Shown here: positions 51,286 through 61,200 of the stretch, one piece after another | How the letters are laid out: every line of letters begins with the position of its first letter | How positions within the stretch are numbered: position 1 is the first letter of the stretch | Source: Salegentibacter holothuriorum | GTDB lineage: Bacteria; Bacteroidota; Bacteroidia; Flavobacteriales; Flavobacteriaceae | Direction: 5' to 3' | DNA: 64,000 nucleotides | NCBI RefSeq assembly: GCF_900168045.1 | Contig: NZ_FUYY01000001.1 | Span: 310,001-374,000 of the forward strand | The notes under the pieces: generated by a model | What the model was told of the DNA's origin: nothing | The model's database searches: none | What the model saw: only the letters and a program-made list of their open reading frames with translations | Program-made: the position numbers and the translations under genes

Positions 51286-51371
51286 AATTACAATTGTAAT
51301 TTGGTAACTATAATAGGTTTGATTACATTTGTAAATAGCAATGGTGTGCTATATAATTTACAATGGTAAAC
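51286..51371. promoter_or_regulatory. Operator array, XRE side: three palindromes
   Basis: Three sites of the same 16-base pattern: AATTACAATTGTAATT (51286-51301, a perfect palindrome), GATTACATTTGTAAAT (51321-51336) and ATTTACAATGGTAAAC (51356-51371). Centres are exactly 35 bases apart. The last overlaps the start codon of the XRE gene (51363-51365), the typical place for autorepression. The gap 51085-51362 holds these sites and the promoters, and nothing else I can name. Confidence 0.75.
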
Positions 51372-51773
51372 ACAGAAGATTTTTCTAAAAGGCTGCATAG
51401 AATACTCGAATTCTATGAACTATCTGCTGCCGGTTTTGCAGATAAAATTGAAGTAGGCCGCTCCTCTATTTCGCATATTCTATCTGGCAGAAATAAGCCA
51501 AGTTTAGATTTTGTAATGAAGATCGTGAAGTCTTTTCCGGAGGTAGAATTATATTGGCTATTAAATGGAAAAGGGAGTTTCCCCCCTTCAACAAAACCTA
51601 TTGCTCCGGCTGAACCAAAACAGGAAACGAATACCGCTTCCCCTCCAAAAGAACAAAAGATTCCTGAGAAAAATGAAACGCCATTTGCTTTTCCGCAGCA
51701 GGGAAAAAGTAAACCTATTAGAAAAATTGTTATTTTTTACGAAGACGGCAGCTTTGAAGCCTTTGAAAATTGA
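51363..51773 (+). CDS. XRE-family helix-turn-helix regulator
   Basis: 136 residues. The N-terminal 65 are an XRE-type HTH (FSKRLHRILEFYELSAAGFADKIEVGRSSISHILSGRNKPS), then PSLDFVMKIVKSFPEVELYWLLNGKGSF, typical of Bacteroidota regulators. A proline-rich linker (about 75-110) leads to a short C-terminal strand (KIVIFYEDGSFEAFEN) that is conserved in shape but not recognisable as a domain. It is divergent from the M14 gene. The seven palindromes on both sides of its start, one across its start codon, suggest that it controls both genes. A lipoprotein gene follows 49 bases downstream. Confidence 0.88.
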   Translation: MVNTEDFSKRLHRILEFYELSAAGFADKIEVGRSSISHILSGRNKPSLDFVMKIVKSFPEVELYWLLNGKGSFPPSTKPIAPAEPKQETNTASPPKEQKIPEKNETPFAFPQQGKSKPIRKIVIFYEDGSFEAFEN

Positions 51774-51822
51774 TAATTCGGGGAAAATAGGTTTATTTTG
51801 CAGTCCAAAAGGAATTGCAATA

Positions 51823-52197
51823 ATGAAGAAGCTTTTACTACTATCCAGTCTTTTATTTATTTTTACAGGCTGTTTTGAGCCTGAAAGAAATTGTGCCGAA
51901 TATAAAACAGGTACGTTTGAATATAAGACCTATTTAAACGGCGAATTAGCCACTTCTACTTTTATTAGGAACGATTCTATAGAAATTGATAAATTCCAGG
52001 GGAAATCTGATACCTCATCGGTTAGATGGATTAACGACTGTGAGTATATTATTAAAAATCTAAATCCTAAGAGCATGGCTGAAGAAAAACCTATTCACAT
52101 GAAAATCCTAACCACAAACAAAAATGGTTACACTTTTGAATATGGAATTGTAGGCCAGGATAAAAAGCAGCGTGGCTCAGTAGAGCGGGTAAAATAA
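51823..52197 (+). CDS. Small lipoprotein of unknown function
   Basis: 124 residues from ATG 51823 (a longer frame from 51565 overlaps the XRE gene and does not start with a signal; the inner start begins a perfect lipoprotein signal MKKLLLLSSLLFIFTGC, Cys17). The mature part is a short beta-rich domain (KTGTFEYKTYLNGELATSTFIRND, SSVRWINDCEYIIK, YTFEYGIVGQDK). Databases often label such flavobacterial proteins DNA topoisomerase IV, only because of their position; nothing in the sequence supports that. It is convergent with mscL, one base apart. Confidence 0.8.
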   Translation: MKKLLLLSSLLFIFTGCFEPERNCAEYKTGTFEYKTYLNGELATSTFIRNDSIEIDKFQGKSDTSSVRWINDCEYIIKNLNPKSMAEEKPIHMKILTTNKNGYTFEYGIVGQDKKQRGSVERVK

Positions 52198-52198
52198 A

Positions 52199-52654
52199 TT
52201 AATCTTCCTTTGGCAGACTCTTTTTAAGCAACTGGTTTTGCTCTTCCATTAGGTGGTTCATCTTGGACAAAAGTTCAATATCTTTTGGGGTCACTTCCCG
52301 CTTGTCATCAGGGTTTTCGGCTTTATTCCTAAAACGATTCATGATTTTGATAACCAGGAAAATAGTAAAACCAATAATAAGAAAATCGAGTAAAGCTTCA
52401 ATTAAGGCGCCATAACCAATCGCTACTTCCTCAATTGCTGTAATTCCTTCGCCCTCCGCCACAGCATCGCGTAACACCCATTTTTTATCGGCAAAGTCAA
52501 TGCCGTTAGTCATTAGGCTTAAAGGTGGCATCACCACCTCTTTAACCAAAGTATTAACAACCGAATTAAAAGCGGTACCTATTATAATACCTACCGCCAT
52601 ATCTACCATATTTCCTTTTATGGCAAACTCTTTAAATTCTTTTATAATTCCCAT
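52199..52654 (-). CDS. mscL: Large-conductance mechanosensitive channel
   Basis: 151 residues with the MscL pattern: N-terminal helix FKEFAIKGNMVDMAVGIIIGTAFNSVVNTLVKEVVMPPLS (first pore helix), a periplasmic loop, and a second helix YGALIEALLDFLIIGFTIFLVIKIMNRF, then a charged cytoplasmic helix (ELLSKMNHLMEEQNQLLK). It releases osmolytes when membrane tension rises. Its start codon directly follows the stop of the parC gene (no gap), so it is the last gene of that operon, a placement that suggests translation coupling. Confidence 0.95.
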   Translation of the reverse strand: MGIIKEFKEFAIKGNMVDMAVGIIIGTAFNSVVNTLVKEVVMPPLSLMTNGIDFADKKWVLRDAVAEGEGITAIEEVAIGYGALIEALLDFLIIGFTIFLVIKIMNRFRNKAENPDDKREVTPKDIELLSKMNHLMEEQNQLLKKSLPKED

Positions 52655-55303
52655 CTACTCATCAAATAATGATCCCTGACTTTCTGGAGAATTATCCTTA
52701 TCTCCCTTTTTGCCAACAATATTTAGCTTGGTTTTTTCTTCTGAAACCGCTTCATCATCAATCACCTCAATATCTTCAGCCGGTGTTTCTTCCTCTTCTT
52801 CGTACGGTAAAGGATCTAGCGGGTTTATTTGTTTTACCTTGTCGGTAGTTAACTGATTTCCAAGAGCCTTAATGCCTTTTACTGAAATAAACTCTTCAAT
52901 GTTAATTTCTTCGTTAGGACGTTGATCTTTACCACGCTGTTTAGCAAATACAATTTCTGCTTGTGGGTAATAATCGGTAGAAACCAACTCTAAATACGAA
53001 TTCTCATGTTCGCTTATAAACTTCTCTTCTCTATCTGGGTTCTCAATTAAAAAACGTTTCACATAAAAGCGCTCTTTTTCCGATTCCCAATAAATTGCTG
53101 AAATTGGTTTTTTAGGCCTCCATTTTTCCAGTACCACCATTTCTTCATCAAATCGGGTGGTTAGTTCTGGAATTATGGTTTTTACATTTCCGTCCTGTGT
53201 AACGATCAAAATTCGATCTTCACCTCTAAATTCTCCAAGAAGTTCTCCACGTTCATCTACGTTCAATCTTTTTACCGTTTCATCAAACCAGATTTTCCTG
53301 GGCTTCAAAGTAGAAACCCCTTCTTCTTTAAGTTCTACTCGTTTTACCGCATATTTGGTAACAATATTTCCTTTTACATTTCTGCCTTTAATGAGCATAT
53401 CGGCAAAATCTATATCAAATTTCAGTTTTTTAATACTGCCTACCTGTCTTAAGAAAATAGTCACTATTTCAGCTTCACCATTAGGGTTTGCTGTAAAATA
53501 ATGCACTTTTGAATCTTTCTTCCCTTGAGATAAATCATATTCTCTATCGCGAGTCACCGAAGTTACCGCAAATCGTTTAATGTAAGATGCGCCACCTTTT
53601 CCGTCACGGTAGATCATATTATAAATGGTACGCTTATCTTTTTTCTTGAAAATTGCGACGTGAATAATATCCTTGCCAATAAAAGTTTTAGTATCCACCT
53701 TGGTGACCATCATTTTCCCATCTGCTGTGAAACAAATAATATCGTCAATATCACTACAATCGGTTACATATTCATCTTTCTTAAGTGCAGTTCCAATAAA
53801 GCCTTCTTTGCGATTTACGTAAAGCTTAGAATTTCTAATCACTACTTTAGTGGCTTCAATATCATCAAAAATACGAAGCTCAGTTTTCCGATCTTTTTCC
53901 TGCCCGTAATCTTTTTTAAGTTTTGTAAAATAGGCAACAGCATAATCTACCAGGTGATCTAAATGATGTTTCACCTTTGCGATCTCATCTTCAAGCGCAT
54001 CAATTTTCTGTTGTGCTTTATCTAAATCGAATTTAGAAATTCTTTTTATCCTAATTTCGGTCAGCCTGGTAATGTCTTCACGGGTTACGGCACGTTTCAG
54101 GTGTTTTATCTGTGGTTTTAAACCTTCATCTATAGCGTTGATCACGCCATCCCAGGTTTCTTCTTCTTCTATTTCACGATAGATTCGTTTTTCTATAAAA
54201 ATTCGCTCTAAAGATGAAAAATGCCATTGCTCTTCCAGTTCATCAAGCGTAATCTCTAATTCCCTTTTTAGCAAATGAAGTGTATGATCTGTAGAGCTTC
54301 TTAATATTTCTGAAACTCCAAGGAAAATAGGCTTATTATCTATAATTACACAGCCTAGCGGCGCGATAGAATTTTCGCAATAGGTGAATGCGTAAAGTGC
54401 ATCTATAGTTCTATCTGGAGAAATATTATTGGGTAAATGAATAAGGATCTCGACCTCAGCAGCTGTATTATCCTCAATTTTCTTGACCTTAATCTTACCT
54501 TTATCGTTCGCTTTTAGAATAGAATCTATAAGACTTGTTGTTGTGGTTCCGTAAGGGATTTCAGTAATTGCCAGGGTATTTTTATCGTACTGACTAATTT
54601 TAGCCCTTACCCTAACACGGCCTCCACGCTTTCCATCGTTATAATTAGATATATCAGCAATTCCACCAGTTGGAAAATCGGGGAATATCGTGAATTTTTT
54701 CCCTTTCAAATGCTTTATAGAAGCATCTATAAGTTCGTTAAAATTATGCGGCAGCACACGGGTACTCAAACCTACCGCAATTCCCTCGGCGCCCTGCGCA
54801 AGCAACATCGGAAATTTTACAGGCAGATTAACCGGTTCTTTCTTTCTACCATCGTAAGAGAGTTGCCACTCGGTTAACTTTGGATTGAAAAGAACTTCCA
54901 GTGCAAACTTAGATAAGCGAGCTTCAATATATCTTGGTGCTGCAGAGCGGTCTCCAGTTAAAATATTTCCCCAGTTTCCCTGGGTATCTATTAAAATATC
55001 TTTTTGGCCAATTTGCACCATAGCATCACCAATACTGGCGTCACCATGCGGGTGATATTGCATGGTATGCCCAACAATATTAGCCACTTTATTGTAGCGG
55101 CCATCGTCCAGATCTTTCATAGAATGCATGATACGGCGCTGTACCGGCTTAAAACCATCTTCCATGGCAGGCACTGCACGTTCCAGAATAACATAAGATG
55201 CATAATCAAGAAACCAGTCTTTATACATCCCGGTTACTTTTATAAGTTCTTCTTTTGGTTGTTCTAAATGTTCATCTTTAGCTTCTTCCTGGTTCTCTTC
55301 CAT
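52655..55303 (-). CDS. parC: DNA topoisomerase IV subunit A (GyrA/ParC family)
   Basis: 882 residues. Breaks and rejoins DNA; the active-site tyrosine is in APRYIEARLS (about residue 124), preceded by the quinolone-region motif YHPHGDASIGDAMVQIGQ (about 83-100). The N-terminal 5Y-CAP core spans about 20-470, followed by a coiled coil and C-terminal beta-pinwheel blades from about 510. The GyrA-box QRRGGKG is not found, which, with parE upstream, favours ParC over GyrA. The C-terminal ~80 residues are acidic. Start overlaps the stop of the preceding gene by one base (TAATG). Confidence 0.9.
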   Translation of the reverse strand: MEENQEEAKDEHLEQPKEELIKVTGMYKDWFLDYASYVILERAVPAMEDGFKPVQRRIMHSMKDLDDGRYNKVANIVGHTMQYHPHGDASIGDAMVQIGQKDILIDTQGNWGNILTGDRSAAPRYIEARLSKFALEVLFNPKLTEWQLSYDGRKKEPVNLPVKFPMLLAQGAEGIAVGLSTRVLPHNFNELIDASIKHLKGKKFTIFPDFPTGGIADISNYNDGKRGGRVRVRAKISQYDKNTLAITEIPYGTTTTSLIDSILKANDKGKIKVKKIEDNTAAEVEILIHLPNNISPDRTIDALYAFTYCENSIAPLGCVIIDNKPIFLGVSEILRSSTDHTLHLLKRELEITLDELEEQWHFSSLERIFIEKRIYREIEEEETWDGVINAIDEGLKPQIKHLKRAVTREDITRLTEIRIKRISKFDLDKAQQKIDALEDEIAKVKHHLDHLVDYAVAYFTKLKKDYGQEKDRKTELRIFDDIEATKVVIRNSKLYVNRKEGFIGTALKKDEYVTDCSDIDDIICFTADGKMMVTKVDTKTFIGKDIIHVAIFKKKDKRTIYNMIYRDGKGGASYIKRFAVTSVTRDREYDLSQGKKDSKVHYFTANPNGEAEIVTIFLRQVGSIKKLKFDIDFADMLIKGRNVKGNIVTKYAVKRVELKEEGVSTLKPRKIWFDETVKRLNVDERGELLGEFRGEDRILIVTQDGNVKTIIPELTTRFDEEMVVLEKWRPKKPISAIYWESEKERFYVKRFLIENPDREEKFISEHENSYLELVSTDYYPQAEIVFAKQRGKDQRPNEEINIEEFISVKGIKALGNQLTTDKVKQINPLDPLPYEEEEETPAEDIEVIDDEAVSEEKTKLNIVGKKGDKDNSPESQGSLFDE

Positions 55304-55785
55304 TAAGCTGTAGTTTTTTGATTTTCTACTATTTTCTGCATCGAAGTGATCATGCCACGCTTCTTCTTTCTGCTGAGAAAAGTAGTATTAAAAGTATATT
55401 TCTTGTAACCGCGTCTTCTACGCGAACTTATGTAAATTGTTACTGCGGAATAAAAAAAGTAATCGCTAAACCTAAATTTCCCTAATTTTCTTTTTGGAAA
55501 TTCAGCTTTCTTTACTCGATATTCCATAAATTTTGAAAAGAAAACTCCATTATTCTTTAGGTTAAGTGTTTCACCGTCACTGTCAAAGTCAAAACTCTGA
55601 CCTATTTTATGAACATAGAAACCAAGTATAAGCACCACAATATTTGGCACGTAATGACTAAACCTTACCGGTTCTTCGCTGTTCATGAGCTCTATATTTA
55701 CAAAAATATTGGTGACAAAGATCGCCACCAAAACAATGTAAATTGAAGGAACTATTTTTACTTCATTTCTATTGGTGAATCTCAT
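55303..55785 (-). CDS. Hypothetical two-helix membrane protein between parE and parC
   Basis: 160 residues. Two membrane segments (about 11-30, [19 protein letters not shown], and 42-60, [17 protein letters not shown]) are followed by a soluble beta-rich domain with many aromatic and basic residues ([46 protein letters not shown]). I do not recognise it. It overlaps parE upstream by 4 bases (ATGA) and parC downstream by 1 base, so it is tightly built into the topoisomerase operon. Any link to chromosome partition is a guess. Confidence 0.75.
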   Translation of the reverse strand: MRFTNRNEVKIVPSIYIVLVAIFVTNIFVNIELMNSEEPVRFSHYVPNIVVLILGFYVHKIGQSFDFDSDGETLNLKNNGVFFSKFMEYRVKKAEFPKRKLGKFRFSDYFFYSAVTIYISSRRRRGYKKYTFNTTFLSRKKKRGMITSMQKIVENQKTTA

Positions 55786-57644
55786 AAGCCTAACTCTTCA
55801 ATAAGATCAAGTTCAACTTTAAGATTGTCAATAATAAATTCCTGCCTGTCTGGCGTATTTTTTCCCATATAGAAACTAAGCATTTCGTCTATAGACTTTT
55901 CTTTGTCCAACATTACGGGATCTAATCGAATATCTTCTCCAATAAAATGCTGGAATTCATCTGGAGATATCTCACCTAAACCTTTAAATCGGGTGATTTC
56001 AGCTTTTCCGGTTAATTTTTCTACCGCATTTCTTCTTTCGGTTTCACTGTAACAGTAAATAGTTTCTTTTTTATTACGAACCCTAAATAAGGGTGTTTGC
56101 AGAATATATAAATGGTTTTCCTTGATTAATTCCGGGAAAAACTGAAGGAAAAATGTAATAAGTAACAACCTGATGTGCATTCCATCTACATCGGCATCAG
56201 TTGCAATTACAATATTATTGTACCTAAGGTCTTCTAAAGATTCTTCAATATTGAGGGCGGCTTGCAGTAAGTTGAATTCTTCATTTTCGTAAACAATTTT
56301 TTTACTTAAACCATAGCTGTTTAATGGTTTTCCTTTTAAGCTGAAAACCGCCTGGGTATTTACATCACGGGATTTAGTAATAGAGCCACTCGCCGAATCT
56401 CCCTCAGTAATAAACAAGGTAGTTTCCAGGTAACGCTCTTTTTTGCTGTCTCCCAGATGAATTCGGCAATCGCGTAATTTTTTATTGTGTAAACTGGCTT
56501 TTTTAGCCCTATCTTTTGCAAGTTTTCTAATTCCAGAAAGGTCTTTACGTTCTTTTTCAGCCTGTAGTATTTTACGTTGCAGTTTATCTGCAGTTTCCTG
56601 GTTTTTATGCAGGTAATTATCCAGTTGTGTTTTTAGAAAATCGTTAATGTAAGTCCGTACGGTGGGCATCTTACCACCCATATCTGTAGAACCCAGTTTT
56701 GTTTTTGTTTGACTTTCAAAAACCGGTTCCATTACTTTAATACTAATTGCCGAAACTATAGATTTTCTAATATCGCTGGCATCGTAATTTTTTCCGTAGA
56801 ACTCGCGTACGGTTTTTACAACTGCTTCCCTAAAAGCCGCAAGGTGTGTTCCTCCCTGGGAAGTATTCTGGCCGTTTACAAAGGAATGGTATTCTTCACT
56901 GTATTGTGCTTTACTATGCGTTAATGCAACTTCAATATCCTCGCCGCGCATATGGATAATTTCATATAAACGCTCATCTTCGTGAATACTATCTTTTAAA
57001 AGATCTTTAAGCCCATTTTCTGAATAAAATTTCTCGCCATTAAACATTATAGTTAACCCGGGATTCAGATACACATAATTTTTAAGCATTTTTTCTATAT
57101 ACTCATTTCTGAACTTGAAATTTTTGAAAATAACCTCATCTGGAACAAAAGTCACTTTTGTTCCGCGACGACGGGAAGTTTCATCCAGGTGTTCTTCTTC
57201 CTGTAATTCTCCCTGAGCAAACTCGGCAGCATGAGATTTACCATCTCTGGAAGACTCTACTCTAAAATAAGATGAAAGCGCATTTACGGCTTTAGTACCA
57301 ACTCCATTAAGTCCCACCGATTTTTTAAAAGCACGAGAATCATATTTCCCCCCCGTATTCATTTTGGAAACTACATCTACCACTTTCCCAAGTGGAATAC
57401 CACGGCCGTAATCCCGAACTATAACACGTTGATTTTGCACGGAGATCTCAATGGTTTTCCCAGAGCCCATTACAAATTCATCAATACTGTTATCAAGCAC
57501 TTCTTTTAGAAGAATATAAATTCCGTCATCGGCACTGGAGCCGTCTCCCAGCTTACCAATGTACATTCCGGGACGCATTCTAATATGTTCTTTCCAGTCT
57601 AAAGACCGTATATTATCTTCAGTATACTTTGTTTCCTGGCTCAT
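55782..57644 (-). CDS. parE: DNA topoisomerase IV subunit B (GyrB/ParE family)
   Basis: 620 residues. GHKL ATPase domain (about 10-200): [35 protein letters not shown] and [27 protein letters not shown]. Transducer domain about 220-390, then the TOPRIM domain with [12 protein letters not shown] and [29 protein letters not shown] (acidic metal ligands), ending with the usual [13 protein letters not shown]. Length and lack of the long GyrB insert fit ParE. Operon partner parC is two genes downstream. Confidence 0.93.
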   Translation of the reverse strand: MSQETKYTEDNIRSLDWKEHIRMRPGMYIGKLGDGSSADDGIYILLKEVLDNSIDEFVMGSGKTIEISVQNQRVIVRDYGRGIPLGKVVDVVSKMNTGGKYDSRAFKKSVGLNGVGTKAVNALSSYFRVESSRDGKSHAAEFAQGELQEEEHLDETSRRRGTKVTFVPDEVIFKNFKFRNEYIEKMLKNYVYLNPGLTIMFNGEKFYSENGLKDLLKDSIHEDERLYEIIHMRGEDIEVALTHSKAQYSEEYHSFVNGQNTSQGGTHLAAFREAVVKTVREFYGKNYDASDIRKSIVSAISIKVMEPVFESQTKTKLGSTDMGGKMPTVRTYINDFLKTQLDNYLHKNQETADKLQRKILQAEKERKDLSGIRKLAKDRAKKASLHNKKLRDCRIHLGDSKKERYLETTLFITEGDSASGSITKSRDVNTQAVFSLKGKPLNSYGLSKKIVYENEEFNLLQAALNIEESLEDLRYNNIVIATDADVDGMHIRLLLITFFLQFFPELIKENHLYILQTPLFRVRNKKETIYCYSETERRNAVEKLTGKAEITRFKGLGEISPDEFQHFIGEDIRLDPVMLDKEKSIDEMLSFYMGKNTPDRQEFIIDNLKVELDLIEELGL

Positions 57645-57766
57645 AAGTAGTTCATGGAGTTGTGCTGCTAATATAAGGTATAGCCCAAAAAGTTAAAACA
57701 AACCGGGACTATTTTAATTAACAAAGATTTAAAATTAATGTTAACTATAATTTTGTTGGAAAATAG

Positions 57767-58195
57767 TTATTTAGAAGGGAGTTTTACCAGGTTCACCCAG
57801 AATTCTTCAATTTGGTTCACGGCTTTCATAAAACCATCTACTTCTATAGGTTTTGTAATATAACAATTTGCATAATTTTGGTAAGAACTATCAATATCTT
57901 CTTTTGAGGAGGAAGTAGTAAGCATAATTACCGGAATCTGACGAAAATCTTTATGCTGTTTTACAAATTTGAGAACTTCGTGCCCATTCATTTTTGGAAG
58001 ATTTACATCTAATAAAATTAGATCTGGAGTAATTGCTTTTACATACTTTCCTTCTTTTTCCAGAAAATCTATAGCCTCTTTTCCATCCCTAACCACACTT
58101 AGTTTATTCAAAATTTTACCCTCTTCAAGTGCTTCCGAGGTCAAAAGTATATCGCCTTCATTATCTTCAACTAAAAGTATATGGATAGATTTCAT
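57767..58195 (-). CDS. Single-domain response regulator
   Basis: 142 residues, one receiver domain and nothing else. LLVEDNEGDI (acid pocket), DLILLDVNLPKMNGHEV (phospho-acceptor Asp about 60), MLTTSSSKEDI (Thr) and CYITKPIEVDGF (Lys) are all present. It lacks a DNA-binding domain, so it acts by protein contacts. The ITKPIE/NQIEEFW end is typical of the small Rcp1-like regulators. It is encoded just downstream of the 8-PAS kinase, on the same strand and 101 bases apart, which suggests that the two are partners. Confidence 0.92.
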   Translation of the reverse strand: MKSIHILLVEDNEGDILLTSEALEEGKILNKLSVVRDGKEAIDFLEKEGKYVKAITPDLILLDVNLPKMNGHEVLKFVKQHKDFRQIPVIMLTTSSSKEDIDSSYQNYANCYITKPIEVDGFMKAVNQIEEFWVNLVKLPSK

Positions 58196-58296
58196 GATTT
58201 TAAAAATATTTTAGCTATAATATAAGTGTTTTAATAGTTATATAACTGAATTCTTAATTAATTTTCATAATACAAAGAATTAATGTAAGAATTATA

Positions 58297-61200
58297 TTAC
58301 AGTTTTGCAATATTTTTTGCAATGCTAAAATAGAATGTACTCCCCTCTCCTTCTTTAGACTCCACCGATATTTTGCCACCTAAATTTTCTATAATTTTTT
58401 TAGTTACCGCCAATCCCATTCCGGTACCGGAATATTCCTCACGACGATGTAAGCGTTGAAAGATGACGAAAATACGTTCAAAATATGCTTTATCTATACC
58501 AATACCATTATCTTGAATAGAGAAATCCCAGAAATCTTCAGTTTCATTGAATTTTATTTTTATTTCTGGATTCACACCTTCTTTACTATACTTAATTGAA
58601 TTACCAATCAAATTCTGAAAGACCTGTCTTATGGGGCTTTTAGGCGCTTCAATTACCGGTAGATCTTCGGTTACGATATTCACATTTTTATCTGAAATCT
58701 TTTTTCTATATAAGTGCTTTACATCATCAAGTACATCATTAATATCTACTGTTTCCAGTTTGTCTTCTGTTCTACCTACCCTGGAAAATTCCAGGAGATC
58801 CAGAATAATTTGGCGCATCCTTTTTGCCCCGTCTACCGCAAATTCTATATATAAAAGTCCTTTTTCATCTAAAACTTCTCCATATTTCTTTTCTATTTGC
58901 GTAAGAAAGCTTGTTACCATACGTAATGGTTCCTGAAGATCATGAGAAGCTACATAGGCAAATTGTTCTAATTCGGCATTAGAAACCGCTAATTCTTTAG
59001 CTCGCTTTTTTAAATCTGAGTTTAATTTTTCCAGGGAATTTTCATATTGTTTCTTTCGGGTAATGTCTTGCATTGCCCCTACCATTCTTAATGCCTTTCC
59101 TTTTTTATCCCTAACCACAAAACCTCTATCAAAAACATTTAGATACTCCCCATTTATATTCCTATATCTATATTCTTCCTCCCATATTTCACTACCATCA
59201 TCTAAAGCATTTTGAAAACTTGAATTAACTTTTTCGCGATCATCAGGATGAATGTTTTTATACCATACACTTAAATCTGGTGCTAAGGTTTTAGGTGTTT
59301 GCCCAAATAATTTTTCAAAACCTGGCCCCCAAACCACACTATTATTAACTAGATTATAATCCCAAATGGCATCAGATGTTGCTCTGGTCACATAGCGATA
59401 ACGCTCGTTAGCTTCTTCAAGCTCTTTTTCATAGACCTTCAATTTTGTTAGGTCTCGAAGCACTCCAATCATTCTAATCGCATTTCCGGCTTCATCTCTA
59501 ATTATATAACCATTTTCAATAATATCAAGAAAATTGCCTTCCTGGGTTTGAAAACGATATTCAGCATACCACTTATTGGTATTTTTGTCTTTGAGGGTTT
59601 TCTCCAACCCACGCGATATTCTATCTATATCTTCTGGATGAATTGATGCCACCCATTTATCAAAAGGAAATCTTTCATTTTGTTTTTGGAATTTAAACAT
59701 CTTATAAAATCCATCTCCCCACGCTATATGATCTGTAGGAACATCCCAATCATACATCGCATCGTCTGTAGCTTTACTCACAAATTTATAGCGCTGATTA
59801 CTACGTTTTAAAGCAATTTCGTTTAGTTGAAATTCTATAATTAATTGCAACAATCCCACAGAGCGACCAATCTTTCTTTCTTCCTGGCTCTTGTAAGGTA
59901 AAGGATCATGTTTATAAAAAACAGCTAGAATAGCCATGGTTTTCCCTTTTAAGTCTTTTAAAGGATAAGACCAGCAAGAATCAATTTTATTATTTAGTGC
60001 TAACGATTTTAAATTAGAATTTCCTGCTTGTTCTATTTTTGAAATAAGCGATTCACCATTTTTATCCAGCGAACATATTTCAGTATTTTCATTAATTATC
60101 CTGGCATCTAAGGCTTTATTTAATTTAGAAGGAATACCGCCAGAAGCCCAATTAAATAATTGATTATCTTCAACTTTTTGAATTATGAAATAAGAGTTAG
60201 GATTAATCTTTTCGAGATTGGTTAAATAAAAATTCAAAATCTTATTTAAGTGATATCTCTTTTTGAAATTCATCTCAAGCACCTCACGCTCCAGGTTCTC
60301 TAGCTCCCGGAATTGCTTCTTTTCGGTAACATCCCTGGCATTAGAAACTATACCTTTTACAGAGGGATCTTCTAGTAGATTTGTAAGAGTCGTCTCTAAC
60401 CATATCCAGGTATTGTCTTTATGCCTGATTCTAAAGGGTTCAACCTCCACTCTCTTCTGTTTAATTACTTCCTCATAATCACTTTTAACTCGCTCTACAT
60501 CGGCAAAGTGAATAAATTCGAAAGCATTTTTATTGTTAATTTCTTCTGAGGTATACCCCAAAACCGAAGTTGAAGTGGGGCTAACATATTCGTAATCACC
60601 ATTTTTATCTAACAAGGCAATAAGATCACCACCATCCTGAACCAGGCCTTTAAAACGCTGTTCACTTAGTTGAAGTTGCTCTTCTACATGTTTTCTTTTG
60701 GAAATATCTGTGAGTATTCCCCTTAACCAGCGTACCTCTCCATTTTCTTTAATTACTGAAACCACATCCCTTAACCACAAATAACTCCCATCCTTTTTGA
60801 GCATCCTATATTCAAAACTGTGATTCTCCCCTTTTTTTGTTTGACCAACACAAAATTGAACAGCATCATCCCTATCTTTAGGGTGAATATGATCCTGCCA
60901 AAAGGAAGCATCACTGTACCATTCTTCTGGTTTATACCCCAACATTTCGGTAAGCTGGTGACTTACAAAGGTAAACTCAAATGTTCTTGCGTCCATTTCC
61001 CAAAAAATACCCTGAATACTTTGAATCAATCCCCGGTATTTCTCTTTCGTTTTATTAAGTTCAAATTCAGCTTCATATTTCTCCGAAACATCTATTCCAA
61101 TACATTGAATTTCTGTAGGCTTACCCTTAGAGTCTGTTAGAGCTACAAAATCCCAAAGAGTTCTTCGAACGGTTCCGTCTCGTCGCTCTTTTCCTAGTTC

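Noticed and set aside
51085-51371. Repeated short palindromes taken at first for a small CRISPR array
   Set aside because: Spacing is irregular, repeats are palindromic and only about 16 bases, and they sit in a divergent promoter next to an HTH gene; no cas genes.
51823-52197. Possible small DNA topoisomerase IV protein
   Set aside because: The label would come only from the neighbouring parC. The sequence has a lipoprotein signal and no topoisomerase motif.
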